A DNA stretch of 49,515 bases from Saprospiraceae bacterium (GCA_020631355.1 JAHDHL010000001.1:1-49515); one strand, 5' to 3'. Shown: positions 8,205 through 17,025, numbered from the stretch's first letter. Numbers and translations: made by a program. Notes: generated by a model not told the origin, from the sequence alone.

Positions 8205-9316
8205 TGGAGCTCATCCCATTGATATTATTCGGTATCTGTGCCCTGCTCCAGTTGGCATACTGGTGCATCATGTTTCCCAAATTGGTTTTTCATCAGGAAA
8301 TCCCACACAAAGGACCTGATGAACTACCTCCGTTGAGCATCATCATTTGTGCATACAATGAGGAAGAAAACATCAGGAAGCACCTCCCCTCCATTCTAAA
8401 TCAGCATTATCCTGACTTTGAGGTATTGGTGATTGATGACGCCTCGACTGACGGAACCAAGGTTCTTTTGCAGTCCTTGGCCCAGCAGTACCAGAATCTG
8501 AGATTCCAAACACTAGAATATCCCGATGGCAAACAATATATCGGAAAGAAACATGCACTTTCCCAGGGCATCCGATTGGCACAAAACGACATTGTACTAC
8601 TGACTGATGCGGACTGCCACCCCGAATCAACCCAATGGGCCAGAATCATGGCTTCTTCGCTTGGTCCTAGTAGGCATATAGGAGTGGGGTATGGCCCTTA
8701 TGAAAAGAAGCAAGGATTCCTGAATCTCTTTATTCGTTTCGAAACGCTATATACTGCTATCCAATACATGTCCTTTTCCCTTTGGGGAATGACTTACATG
8801 GGAGTGGGACGGAATATGATTTATGACAGGAAACTATTCTTCGAGGTCGGCGGATTCAACAAACATGCACACATCCCATCCGGAGATGATGACTTATTTA
8901 TCAATGAAGTAGCCAACCATCGCAATACATCCGTTGTTATTAATAAGGAAAGTTTTATGTTTTCCCCTCCCAAAGAAGATTGGGCAGCATATTTCAGGCA
9001 AAAAAGTAGGCATGTGACCACAGGTAGGCATTACCAATTATCCCATCAACTTTTACTGGGATTATTGTCACTTTCGCATTTTGGATTATATTTTTTCGCC
9101 TTTGTATCAATGATTTGTGGAATTAGCATCATTTTTGTAACATTGCTATTGTTGGCGGTAGCCCTATTAAAAACCACCACTCTAGCCATTACTGCCAAGG
9201 CACTACAAGAACGCGACCTAATTCCCTTTATTCCTTTATTGGATATAATATATGTATTATATTACGTTCTATTAACCCCTGCATTGATGTGGGGCCAAAC
9301 ACGAAAATGGAAGTAA
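8204..9316 (+). CDS. Membrane glycosyltransferase family 2
   Basis: Processive-type GT2 enzyme with one N-terminal membrane helix (about 3-24), a GT-A catalytic domain and two or three C-terminal helices (about 283-365). Motifs: SIIICAYNEEENI (nucleotide binding), VLVIDDASTDGT, VLLTDADCHPES (DxD metal site), SGDDDLF (catalytic acidic cluster) and a RQKSRH segment in the place of the (Q/R)xxRW motif. It probably transfers a sugar from a nucleotide donor to a lipid or polysaccharide at the cytoplasmic membrane; donor and acceptor are unknown. Its start overlaps rnpA by one base, and its end overlaps the sigma factor by 10 bases, so translation is likely coupled. Confidence 0.88.
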   Translation: MELIPLILFGICALLQLAYWCIMFPKLVFHQEIPHKGPDELPPLSIIICAYNEEENIRKHLPSILNQHYPDFEVLVIDDASTDGTKVLLQSLAQQYQNLRFQTLEYPDGKQYIGKKHALSQGIRLAQNDIVLLTDADCHPESTQWARIMASSLGPSRHIGVGYGPYEKKQGFLNLFIRFETLYTAIQYMSFSLWGMTYMGVGRNMIYDRKLFFEVGGFNKHAHIPSGDDDLFINEVANHRNTSVVINKESFMFSPPKEDWAAYFRQKSRHVTTGRHYQLSHQLLLGLLSLSHFGLYFFAFVSMICGISIIFVTLLLLAVALLKTTTLAITAKALQERDLIPFIPLLDIIYVLYYVLLTPALMWGQTRKWK

Positions 9317-9957
9317 AAAGCAAAAATAGTCACCTTTCCCTCAAAGCCCAGAAAGATTATGAGCTAGTCCTTCGGGCTGTGAATGATAACGACCAGCAGG
9401 CTTACACCATCCTTATGGAAAGGTATCGCAATTCCATTTTCCATATGATGCTCAAGATGGTGAACAATAGGGATGATGCGGATGACCTCACATTGGAGGC
9501 ATTCGGTAAGGCATTCAAAAAACTCCCATCCTATGCTCCAAAGTATGCTTTCAGTACTTGGTTGTTCAAGATTGCCATAAATAACTGTATCGACCATATG
9601 AGAAAGAAGAAACTCAATCTTCTTTCCATTGATGATCCCATCGAACACGAAGGGAGTAATGATTTCTCCAATAATCTCAAATCTGGAGTCCTTGATCCTG
9701 AAGAAGCATTCATACAACATCAGAAAGTTAAGTTGATGCGAAATGTACTGGGCAAACTGAATCCTAAGTACCGCTTAATGATTGAGCTGAGATTCTTCGA
9801 GGAAATGAGTTATGATGACATTGCCAAGGAGCTTGATATTCCCTTGGGTACGGTAAAGGCCCAACTTTTCAGAGCCAAGGAAATCCTCTACAACCTATTG
9901 CAAACTCCTGACTCCAAGGCTTACCTGGACATGACCAAAAAGAAGAAAAAGAAGTAG
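9307..9957 (+). CDS. ECF-type RNA polymerase sigma factor
   Basis: Group 4 (extracytoplasmic function) sigma factor of 216 residues. Region 2 is seen as AYTILMERYRNSIFHMMLKMV and DADDLTLEAFGKAFKKL. Region 4 helix-turn-helix is EMSYDDIAKELDIPLGTVKAQLFRAKE. A charged linker rich in Asp/Glu/Asn lies between them, and the C-terminus is a lysine tail (KKKKKK). I choose the ATG at 9307 (MEVKSKN), which overlaps the glycosyltransferase stop by 10 bp; an upstream in-frame start is less likely. The next gene encodes a membrane protein 2 bp downstream, which could be a regulator, but no anti-sigma domain is recognisable. Confidence 0.9.
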   Translation: MEVKSKNSHLSLKAQKDYELVLRAVNDNDQQAYTILMERYRNSIFHMMLKMVNNRDDADDLTLEAFGKAFKKLPSYAPKYAFSTWLFKIAINNCIDHMRKKKLNLLSIDDPIEHEGSNDFSNNLKSGVLDPEEAFIQHQKVKLMRNVLGKLNPKYRLMIELRFFEEMSYDDIAKELDIPLGTVKAQLFRAKEILYNLLQTPDSKAYLDMTKKKKKK

Positions 9958-9959
9958 GC

Positions 9960-10478
9960 ATGAAAAAGCCTTACATTCTCATTCTATCCATCAGTATTGC
10001 CATTATCCTATTCTTTGCCCTACTCACTGTTTTCAAGGGTGTAACAGACTACATCGTAGGGCGCTACCAACCAGAATACATTACTCCGAGTCCCAAGGAC
10101 TCACTTTATATGAAGTTCCTGAATCATCCTGACAAAAGGGACAAAGCCATTCTAATAGCCAAGGAAGTAGAATCATTTTATTTCCTGACAGATTCAGTAA
10201 AGACCATTCTGGATGCCAATATATCGCAGGATCTCATTAGTGAGATTATCATCAATAAAGGACTGGCAGAGGGCATCAGACAGGAATTACTACGCTTGGA
10301 CTCCTCGCAACTGATTTCATGTATTCCACAGTGTTTGGAATCTCAATACAGGAACCGTACCCAATGGGATAGTACATTCATCGTTTCAAGCCCCGAAAAT
10401 TCTAGGGTTTTCCTACAGGAAAAAATCAATTTGGTGGTCGAAGCCGAAAAAAATGCCTTACAGCTTCTGGAAGAATAA
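9960..10478 (+). CDS. Membrane-anchored protein of unknown function
   Basis: 172-residue protein with an N-terminal membrane helix (about residues 4-27, LILSISIAIILFFALLTVF) and a mainly helical, probably periplasmic remainder. I recognise no family. It starts 2 bp after the ECF sigma gene and is almost certainly cotranscribed with it, so a role in sigma control or in the same stress response is possible but not shown. It converges on queE with a 12 bp gap. Confidence 0.7.
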   Translation: MKKPYILILSISIAIILFFALLTVFKGVTDYIVGRYQPEYITPSPKDSLYMKFLNHPDKRDKAILIAKEVESFYFLTDSVKTILDANISQDLISEIIINKGLAEGIRQELLRLDSSQLISCIPQCLESQYRNRTQWDSTFIVSSPENSRVFLQEKINLVVEAEKNALQLLEE

Positions 10479-10490
10479 GTACCATCTTCC

Positions 10491-11102
10491 CTAAGGGACA
10501 TCCATATATTTATGGGTCTGAAGGGAAATCTTCCATTTGGGATGCTGCTTGACATACTCCACCATTAGAGGCAACATCTCTTTCTCCTTACTCCACTCGG
10601 GTTGCAGCAACAATACACAATCATCGTTTACCTTGGCTGCATGTTCTTCAGCCCATTTGAAATCATGTTTATGATATACAATGATTTTCAATTCATGCGC
10701 ATGTGGGTAGAATTCCTCCAAGGGAAACTTGAATTTCTTGGGTGATAAACAAATCCAATCCCACGTTCCGGATAAAGGATGTGCACCGGATGTTTCCACA
10801 TGCGTCCGAAGACCTTTTTCTTTAAGGGATGTGGTCAGATGGGACAAGTCATACATCAGGGGCTCCCCTCCTGTAATCACAACTAGTTTCCCCTCAAACT
10901 CATTGGCTGCAGCCACCAAATCAGCAACGGACTGCTTATCATGGGCATCCGCATCCCAAGACTCCTTGACATCGCACCAAACACAACCTACATCACATCC
11001 TCCTAATCGGATAAAGTAGGCCGCCTTACCCTGATGCACTCCCTCTCCCTGAATGGTATAGAATTTTTCCATCACAGGAAGCATATCCACCTTATTTTTC
11101 AT
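10491..11102 (-). CDS. queE: 7-carboxy-7-deazaguanine synthase
   Basis: Radical SAM enzyme that contracts 6-carboxytetrahydropterin to 7-carboxy-7-deazaguanine in the queuosine/preQ0 pathway. The iron-sulfur cluster motif is CDVGCVWC (C-x3-C-x2-C) near residue 40, preceded by FYTIQGEGVHQGKAAYFIRLGG and followed by VVITGGEPLMYD, both typical of QueE. At about 203 residues it is a normal length for the family. Possible starts are ATG at 11102 (MKNKVDM) and at 11117. The -7 box at 11124-11131 favours 11102, since 11117 would leave no leader. Confidence 0.92.
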   Translation of the reverse strand: MKNKVDMLPVMEKFYTIQGEGVHQGKAAYFIRLGGCDVGCVWCDVKESWDADAHDKQSVADLVAAANEFEGKLVVITGGEPLMYDLSHLTTSLKEKGLRTHVETSGAHPLSGTWDWICLSPKKFKFPLEEFYPHAHELKIIVYHKHDFKWAEEHAAKVNDDCVLLLQPEWSKEKEMLPLMVEYVKQHPKWKISLQTHKYMDVP

Positions 11103-11123
11103 TTCCAATTTGTTCATCGAATA

Positions 11124-11131
11124 CAAATTTA
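11124..11131 (-). promoter_or_regulatory. Putative queE -7 box
   Basis: TAAATTTG on the minus strand, an exact TAnnTTTG match. It places the transcript start very close to the first queE ATGs. Confidence 0.5.
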
Positions 11132-11192
11132 CAGCCTTTACACCAATTTCATTGCGATTATCCTAACTTGGTATCAACAAACGAATTTGATT

Positions 11193-11657
11193 ATGGATCA
11201 ACAAGGTTGTCTGAAAGGCCTACTCATGGGTGCAATATGGCTAGGTAGTCCTTTCCTTTTCATGATTATCATGCCACTTCTTAGCCAGACCAATGGAACC
11301 ATTGCCAGCTTTATCAACTTTATCATTCCTGACCTCAGTATCATTATTTCGGCCATTGCCATCTCTGGAATCAGTATTATAAAGGAGATATTCGGATTAA
11401 TAGGGGCTGTTTTCAAGAGAAAGAAAAAAGAAGTACCATCACAAAGGAATCCTCAGACAGTGCCCAAATCGTTCGGTTCATCAGCCATTCCAATGACAGC
11501 ATTCATTTTTCTGCTTGGTGGCTCGTTGGTTTCATTATTTGCAGGAGATGTCCCGATGACTCAGGTCATGGGTATATATACAGTCGCAGGAATGGTTTGG
11601 GGATTTCTCGTTTATCTATTATTCCAGAATGGTATTTTTGATGTGGATGAGTTCTAA
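11193..11657 (+). CDS. Four-helix membrane protein, unknown function
   Basis: 154-residue protein with about four membrane helices (residues about 10-27, 40-68, 98-118, 124-148) and a short basic cytoplasmic loop (KRKKKE) in the middle. No family is recognised. Start at 11193 (MDQQGCLKG) chosen because the sequence upstream in frame has no signal or conservation. It is divergent from queE and not obviously in an operon. Confidence 0.65.
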   Translation: MDQQGCLKGLLMGAIWLGSPFLFMIIMPLLSQTNGTIASFINFIIPDLSIIISAIAISGISIIKEIFGLIGAVFKRKKKEVPSQRNPQTVPKSFGSSAIPMTAFIFLLGGSLVSLFAGDVPMTQVMGIYTVAGMVWGFLVYLLFQNGIFDVDEF

Positions 11658-11873
11658 TCACATCCCAAGGCCGAAGCCATCCATTTTGACACATAAATTA
11701 TAACATTGAATTATTTCTCAAAATGGAACTCCATACCAAGCCAAAATACATATCACTGCTACCAAAAAGCAAAATCTGAATATGTCTAAGTCAGAAAGCG
11801 AACCATTAGCAGTCTTTTTTGTATTTTTATGGTAGGAATAACATTCATTATACATTATTTTAAATATCAATAG

Positions 11874-12251
11874 ATGTCTTTCGAAGTAGAGGGAAAACTC
11901 CACAAAAAATTTGATACTGCCCAAGTAACAAGCACATTCAAGAAAAGGGAATTCGTCATCGAATTAGATGGTGCTTATCCACAATTCATTTCTTTCCAGC
12001 TGACACAGGATCGCTGTGGAATTTTGGATTCCTACAACGAGGCAGACCGCATCAAGGTATCATTCGACCTTAGAGGTCGTGAATGGACCAGTCCTAAGGG
12101 AGAGGTCAAGTATTTCAATTCATTGAATGCTTGGAAAATCGAGGGTGCAGCTGCCGCTGAGAATAGTGCCCCTGCTACAGAGGAAGCACCATTCCCGAAT
12201 GCAGGAATCGAGGAGCAAAGTTTCGATGACAACGACGATCTTCCATTTTAA
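11874..12251 (+). CDS. DUF3127 OB-fold protein with SSB-like acidic tail
   Basis: 125-residue protein matching the Bacteroidota DUF3127 family (EGKLHKKFDTAQVT, FKKREFVIEL, YPQFISFQLTQDRC), a predicted OB-fold. After about residue 90 the sequence becomes Ala/Glu/Pro-rich, ending in FDDNDDLPF. That last segment closely resembles the acidic C-terminal tip of single-stranded DNA-binding protein (DDDIPF in E. coli), which recruits repair proteins. I infer a possible SSB-like or RNA/DNA-binding role; it is not canonical SSB. A strong terminator follows. Confidence 0.82.
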   Translation: MSFEVEGKLHKKFDTAQVTSTFKKREFVIELDGAYPQFISFQLTQDRCGILDSYNEADRIKVSFDLRGREWTSPKGEVKYFNSLNAWKIEGAAAAENSAPATEEAPFPNAGIEEQSFDDNDDLPF

Positions 12252-12298
12252 CATTCAGACAACAAACTTACTTGTTCCTTTTTGAAAGGAATACGTCT

Positions 12299-12336
12299 AA
12301 AAGCAAAAGTGATTTGTTCGCTTTTGCTTTTTTATT
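12299..12336 (+). terminator. Intrinsic terminator after DUF3127 gene
   Basis: Perfect 11-bp stem AAAAGCAAAAG / CTTTTGCTTTT with an 11-nt loop, ending in a T run. Confidence 0.85.
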
Positions 12337-12357
12337 CACCAAAACAAATTTTTCACG

Positions 12358-13020
12358 ATGAAAAAGGTAACACTTCTTTTAACCTGTATGGTCTTTTGTT
12401 TCGTTGGCTTATTCGCTCAGATTCAGGAGGGAGCTTCATCCATGAGTAAGGGAACTGAAAATGCATTTTCCCTAGAACTCCGTTCTACCAACAAGAAAGA
12501 TGTGGAGAAAGCTTGGGAAAAGTACATCAAGAAGTTCAAGGGCAAGACCAAGTATGATAAGAAAGCTGAAGAATGCTTTTCAGATAATGCGGAATTGGAA
12601 AATATGTCAACCAACACTGTTGATGTTTACTCCAAGGTGACTCCGGCAGGAGAAAATACCATTCTTACGGTTTGGTTTGACTTGGGTGGTGCATTCCTGA
12701 GCTCCGAAATGCACGGAGACAAGGTCAATGCTGCCAAGAATATGATGAATGAGTTTGCTCTTAGTGTGTCCGTTGCTCAAGTTGAGGAAGAATTGAAAGA
12801 ACAACAAAAACTTCTGAAAGACCTTGAAAAGGACCAAAAGGGACTAGAAAAGGACAAATCCAACCTAGAGGATGACATCAAGAAGTTCGAGCAAAAAATC
12901 GCTGAGGCTAAAGAAGCCATCAAGCAAAATCTCGAAGCACAAAAAGGAAAGCAGGTTGAGATAGACGCTCAGAAAAAAGTAGTCCAGGCAGTTGAGGATA
13001 CCTTGAAGAAACTGAAGTAA
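12358..13020 (+). CDS. Secreted coiled-coil protein, unknown function
   Basis: 220 residues with a signal peptide (about 1-21, cleaving near LFAQ). Residues about 30-135 form a globular domain, and about 140-220 form a long Lys/Glu-rich coiled coil with heptad character (EEELKEQQKLLKDLEKDQ). It is probably periplasmic. No known family is recognised. It is monocistronic: a terminator lies on each side (12299-12336 upstream, 13053-13090 downstream). Confidence 0.75.
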   Translation: MKKVTLLLTCMVFCFVGLFAQIQEGASSMSKGTENAFSLELRSTNKKDVEKAWEKYIKKFKGKTKYDKKAEECFSDNAELENMSTNTVDVYSKVTPAGENTILTVWFDLGGAFLSSEMHGDKVNAAKNMMNEFALSVSVAQVEEELKEQQKLLKDLEKDQKGLEKDKSNLEDDIKKFEQKIAEAKEAIKQNLEAQKGKQVEIDAQKKVVQAVEDTLKKLK

Positions 13021-13052
13021 TCCAAGATTATTTTCGAATATCTTCAATATCT

Positions 13053-13090
13053 AAGGATGTATGTTTCTAACATACATCCTTATTTTTTAT
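13053..13090 (+). terminator. Intrinsic terminator after the coiled-coil gene
   Basis: Perfect 13-bp stem AAGGATGTATGTT / AACATACATCCTT with a 3-nt loop (TCT), followed by ATTTTTTAT. Confidence 0.9.
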
Positions 13091-13179
13091 ATCGCCTTTC
13101 AATTGGATATGAAACGATTGGAACTTATTCCCCTACGGAAGAATTATCCATATATTAAAAATCAAATTCGGATAATCAT

Positions 13180-13710
13180 ATGACAATCAGACTGATTAGA
13201 GGGGATATTACGGTACAGGAATCGGAAGCCATTGTCAATGCTGCCAATAGTTCCCTTATGGGAGGTGGTGGTGTAGATGGCGCCATTCATAGGAAAGGAG
13301 GAAAGGCGATACTCGACGCCTGTATCAAAATCCGCAACAAACAAGGGAAGTGTAGGACTGGCGAAGCAGTAATCACCACTGCAGGCCTATTACCAGCAAA
13401 GTATGTCATCCATACTGTGGGCCCTGTATGGAACAAGGGAAAAAGTAACGAAGAAACCTTGCTCTCCGATTGTTATAGAAATAGTCTCCGATTGGCGGAT
13501 GAGTACCAACTCACATCCATTGCATTTCCCAATATCAGTACTGGAATCTACCGATTCCCAAAGGATTTGGCTGCGGACATCGCTATCCGAACCGTAAGAA
13601 AATATAAGGATGAACATCCGGACAGTTCAATCCGTGAAATTAGTTTCATCTGCTTCGACTCGGAGAATTATGACTTATATGAATCCATATTGGAATCAAC
13701 CCAAGAATAA
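13180..13710 (+). CDS. Macro-domain protein (O-acetyl-ADP-ribose deacetylase type)
   Basis: 176-residue macro domain of the MacroD/YmdB type, which binds ADP-ribose and hydrolyses O-acetyl-ADP-ribose or mono-ADP-ribose esters. The signature is complete: LIRGDIT at residue 4, [22 protein letters not shown] (about 22-43, ligand-binding Asn and catalytic Asp), [20 protein letters not shown] and [12 protein letters not shown] (phosphate loop). The length equals that of single-domain members. It lies just upstream of the trp leader and is transcribed separately, since the trp promoter begins 28 bp after its stop. Confidence 0.93.
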   Translation: MTIRLIRGDITVQESEAIVNAANSSLMGGGGVDGAIHRKGGKAILDACIKIRNKQGKCRTGEAVITTAGLLPAKYVIHTVGPVWNKGKSNEETLLSDCYRNSLRLADEYQLTSIAFPNISTGIYRFPKDLAADIAIRTVRKYKDEHPDSSIREISFICFDSENYDLYESILESTQE

Positions 13711-13737
13711 AAAATTTCAACGTTTTTCATACCAAGC

Positions 13738-13769
13738 ATTGATATTTTCAAAAACTTGACCTTTCTTTG
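13738..13769 (+). promoter_or_regulatory. trp operon promoter
   Basis: ATTG (13738-13741), 20-nt spacer, TTTCTTTG (13762-13769), one mismatch from TAnnTTTG. The predicted transcript start, near 13776, is about 12 nt ahead of the leader peptide. Confidence 0.65.
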
Positions 13770-13787
13770 TGTCATACAATATTTGAA

Positions 13788-13841
13788 ATGAAATTACATA
13801 TCAATACAAACTGGTGGTGGCAAATCTCTCTCTCCAATTAG
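13788..13841 (+). CDS. trpL: trp operon leader peptide with three Trp codons
   Basis: Short frame encoding MKLHINTNWWWQISLSN, 17 residues, with three consecutive TGG codons at 13812-13820. It lies 12 nt behind the predicted transcript start and 43 nt ahead of a strong terminator, which precedes trpE. This is the arrangement of ribosome-mediated attenuation: when charged tRNA-Trp is scarce the ribosome stalls at the Trp codons and the terminator does not form. The regulation is inferred; the codons, hairpin and operon are seen directly. Confidence 0.9.
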   Translation: MKLHINTNWWWQISLSN

Positions 13842-13883
13842 GGTGAGGTACTAGCCTTGTTTGTAATATGATTTATAACATAT

Positions 13884-13920
13884 AAAGTGGCTGACCGAAT
13901 ACCCGGTCAGCCACTTTTTT
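13884..13920 (+). terminator. trp attenuator hairpin
   Basis: Perfect 14-bp stem AAAGTGGCTGACCG / CGGTCAGCCACTTT around loop AATACC, then a T run, ending 17 nt before trpE. A stretch upstream, GGTACTAGCC (about 13847-13856), could partly pair with the 5' arm (GGCTGACC) as an antiterminator; this pairing is tentative because I could not fold it. Confidence 0.92.
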
Positions 13921-13936
13921 ATATCAATACTTGAAA

Positions 13937-15346
13937 ATGCCATTGACAATAGAAAAAACGATTATCCATACAAAGGTCAGGACCATCATTTCCGACACGG
14001 TTACGCCAGTGTCATTATACCTGAGATTGAGGGATGAATACAAGGAACCCATCCTGCTTGAAAGTAATAACTTCACCAGTGCGGAAGATTGTCATTCATT
14101 CCTGGCATTCGAACCCATTGCTTCCTTTGAGGTCAACCAACACCAAATCAGTACACAACTTCCCGACCAAGGAAAAATCCGAGAAAAAGTCCAGAATGTA
14201 ATGGATGTCCCCAAAGCTCTCAAAGGATTCATGGACCAATTCGAAACACAAGGAGACAAGGTTGATTTCAATGGCATATTCGGGCATACGAATTTTGATG
14301 CCATCCAATATTTCGACACCATCCAATTATCCAAGGACAAGCGCACAACCGATATTCCTGATATCAAGTATAACTTTTACAGATTTGTCATTTCCATCAA
14401 CCATTTCAAGGATGAAATGACCATTCTAGAGAATATCCCCCAAGGAGAAGCCTCCGAACTCAATAGTTTTATCCAAAGGATACAATCGGCCATTCTTCCT
14501 ACTTTCAAATTCGATACCATCGGGGATACCACTTCGAATCTTACCGACCAGGAATTCAGGGAACTCGTAACCAAAGGGAAGCAATCCTGCCAGATTGGTG
14601 ATGTTTTTCAAATTGTGTATTCAAGAAGATTCTCACAAAAATTCAGGGGCGATGAATTCCAAGTTTACAGGGCCCTCCGTTCCATCAATCCATCACCGTA
14701 TCTTTTCTATTTCGATTTTGGTTCTTATAGAATATTCGGCTCATCTCCTGAAGCCCAACTCATCATCAAGGATGGAGTAGCCAAGGTGAATCCCATCGCA
14801 GGAACATTCAAAAGAACGGGAGATCTCGTACAAGACCAGCGCCTAGCCGAAGAATTAAAAAAGGACCCCAAGGAAAATGCAGAACATATCATGTTGGTCG
14901 ACCTAGCCCGTAATGATTTGGGTAGACACACCAAGAATGTTAAAGTACGGGATTTAAAATCCATCAAATTCTATAGTCATGTTATCCACATGGTATCAGA
15001 AGTTGATGGTGACCTGCCCAAGGATGCCAATCCTATCAGGGTCTTTGGTGATACTTTTCCTGCAGGAACACTATCCGGTGCACCCAAATACAGGGCATTG
15101 GAATTGATTCATGAGAATGAAAAGGACAACAGGAGTTTCTATGGCGGAGGTATTGGATTCATCAATCTGAATGGTAATGTAAACCACGCCATTATTATTC
15201 GTTCTTTCCTGAGTCAGAACAGTACACTGCATTTCCAAGCAGGAGCGGGTATTGTGGTCAGTAGTCAGGAAGAAAAAGAATTACAAGAAGTCAATAATAA
15301 GTTAGGTGCACTGAAAAAAGCACTAACCATAGCCGAAAACCTATAA
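13937..15346 (+). CDS. trpE: Anthranilate synthase component I
   Basis: Converts chorismate and ammonia (from TrpG) to anthranilate, the first committed step of Trp synthesis. 469 residues. The N-terminal domain has the LLES element that binds feedback-inhibiting Trp (EPILLESNNF). The chorismate-binding domain shows GDVFQIVYSRRF, NPSPYLFYFDFGSYRIFGSSPE, GTFKRTGD, MLVDLARNDLGR and GTLSGAPKYRALELI. The ATG at 13937 directly follows the attenuator T run. It is the first structural gene of trpEGDCFBA. Confidence 0.97.
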   Translation: MPLTIEKTIIHTKVRTIISDTVTPVSLYLRLRDEYKEPILLESNNFTSAEDCHSFLAFEPIASFEVNQHQISTQLPDQGKIREKVQNVMDVPKALKGFMDQFETQGDKVDFNGIFGHTNFDAIQYFDTIQLSKDKRTTDIPDIKYNFYRFVISINHFKDEMTILENIPQGEASELNSFIQRIQSAILPTFKFDTIGDTTSNLTDQEFRELVTKGKQSCQIGDVFQIVYSRRFSQKFRGDEFQVYRALRSINPSPYLFYFDFGSYRIFGSSPEAQLIIKDGVAKVNPIAGTFKRTGDLVQDQRLAEELKKDPKENAEHIMLVDLARNDLGRHTKNVKVRDLKSIKFYSHVIHMVSEVDGDLPKDANPIRVFGDTFPAGTLSGAPKYRALELIHENEKDNRSFYGGGIGFINLNGNVNHAIIIRSFLSQNSTLHFQAGAGIVVSSQEEKELQEVNNKLGALKKALTIAENL

Positions 15347-15392
15347 ATGACCAGACAAGGATGCCTAATCCTATGTCTTCAACCCATAGAAT

Positions 15393-15977
15393 ATGAAAAT
15401 ATTAGTCTTGGATAATTATGATTCATTTACCTACAATCTGGTTCAGTATCTGAATGAGATTGCTGATGAAGAAGTTACCATCCGCAGGAATGATGCCATC
15501 AGTATAGAGGAAGTAGATGCCTTTGATTGCATCGTACTCTCCCCTGGTCCGGGCGTGCCCAAGGATGCAGGAAATATGCCCAACATCATTCAGGAATACA
15601 AAGGTAAAAAACCCATTCTGGGTGTATGTCTCGGACATCAAGCCATTGCCGAAGCATTCGGAGGGCAACTGAAGAATCTTGAACAGGTATATCACGGTTT
15701 GGCTACGGATATCCATATTTCGGATGCAACCGAGCCTTTATACCAAGGACTTCCACAAACATTGGAGGTCGGAAGATATCATTCCTGGGTCATTGACTCG
15801 ACTACCTGTCCGGAATGCCTGATTATCACCTCTACTTCTCCTGATGGAGCAATCATGTCCGTACGCCACGAATCCTTACCGATTTTTGGTGTACAGTATC
15901 ATCCCGAGTCCATTATGACACCCCAGGGAAAAGATATTCTATCCAATTTCTTACAAGTCGCCAAAGCATCATTGTAA
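15393..15977 (+). CDS. trpG: Anthranilate synthase component II (glutamine amidotransferase)
   Basis: Class I glutamine amidotransferase that supplies ammonia to TrpE. 194 residues. The catalytic triad is visible: C79 in GVCLGHQAI, H170 and E172 in GVQYHPESI. The N-terminal LDNYDSFTYNLVQYL and SPGPGVPKDAG oxyanion region are typical. A shared role with aminodeoxychorismate synthase (PabA) is common in this family and cannot be excluded. It begins 46 nt after trpE and its stop overlaps the trpD start (TAATG). Confidence 0.96.
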   Translation: MKILVLDNYDSFTYNLVQYLNEIADEEVTIRRNDAISIEEVDAFDCIVLSPGPGVPKDAGNMPNIIQEYKGKKPILGVCLGHQAIAEAFGGQLKNLEQVYHGLATDIHISDATEPLYQGLPQTLEVGRYHSWVIDSTTCPECLIITSTSPDGAIMSVRHESLPIFGVQYHPESIMTPQGKDILSNFLQVAKASL

Positions 15978-16960
15978 TGAAACACATTCTGCAAAGATTA
16001 TATCATCACGAAACATTATCTCAAACAGAGGCAAAGGAAGTGCTACTACGCATTACCCAAGGAGAAATGAATCCTGCCCAGCTTGCATCTTTCTTGACCG
16101 TTTTCCTCATGAGGACCATTACGATTGACGAACTCATCGGCTTCCGGAATGCACTCTTGGAGCGTTGTATCAAGGTTAGCTTGGACGGAATGGATAGCAT
16201 AGATATTGTCGGAACAGGCGGAGATGGCAAGGATACTTTCAATATTTCTACCCTTTCCTGTTTTGTAGTAGCAGGAGCCGGATACAAGGTAACGAAACAC
16301 GGAAACTATGGGTCATCCTCCATATCAGGTTCTTCCAATACGCTTGAGCATCTAGGATATCAATTCACCAACGATGTGGATACCCTCAAGCGTCAATTGG
16401 ATAAGGCTAATATTTGCTTTTTCCATGCTCCGAAATTCCATCCGGCCATGAAATCCGTAGCTGGTACAAGAAAAGAACTGGGCGTAAGGACATTCTTTAA
16501 TTTGCTGGGCCCATTGGTTAATCCTTGTACTCCTAGCCATCAGTTGTTCGGAACATCCAGTCTGGGAATCTCCAGATTATACCAATATGTCATGCAGGCA
16601 TCCGGCAAACAATTCAGTATCGTACATGCCCTTGATGGCTATGATGAGATTTCCCTTACGGGGAATGTTGACATCAGAAATAATCAAGGACAACACATCT
16701 ATTCTCCCTCGGATTTCAACCAAGCTACACTTCAGCCCAAACAGTTGCAAGGAGGGGAAACCCAAAGTGAGGCTGTCCGTATATTTAAGGATGTACTGAA
16801 TGGAAAAGGTACAGAAGCACAAGAAAACGTGGTCTGTACCAATGCGGGTATGGCCATTCATACCATCAAACCCCAACAAAGCATTTTGGATTGCATAGCG
16901 GAAGCAAAAGAGGCACTCAGAAGTGGAAAGGCACTACAAGTACTTCAGAGGATTACATAA
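15977..16960 (+). CDS. trpD: Anthranilate phosphoribosyltransferase
   Basis: Transfers the phosphoribosyl group of PRPP to anthranilate. 327 residues. Key motifs: GTGGDGKDTFNIST (79-92, PRPP/Mg binding), KHGNYGSSSISGS (about 107-119, anthranilate and phosphate contacts) and the FFHAPKFHPAMK loop. It is a standalone enzyme, not fused to TrpG, unlike in enterobacteria. Start overlaps the trpG stop by one base. Confidence 0.96.
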   Translation: MKHILQRLYHHETLSQTEAKEVLLRITQGEMNPAQLASFLTVFLMRTITIDELIGFRNALLERCIKVSLDGMDSIDIVGTGGDGKDTFNISTLSCFVVAGAGYKVTKHGNYGSSSISGSSNTLEHLGYQFTNDVDTLKRQLDKANICFFHAPKFHPAMKSVAGTRKELGVRTFFNLLGPLVNPCTPSHQLFGTSSLGISRLYQYVMQASGKQFSIVHALDGYDEISLTGNVDIRNNQGQHIYSPSDFNQATLQPKQLQGGETQSEAVRIFKDVLNGKGTEAQENVVCTNAGMAIHTIKPQQSILDCIAEAKEALRSGKALQVLQRIT

Positions 16961-17025
16961 AATCATACAACCTCATTTCATATCCATTAATCCAGTCTAA
17001 TTATTAATTCATAATTCAATCACTT

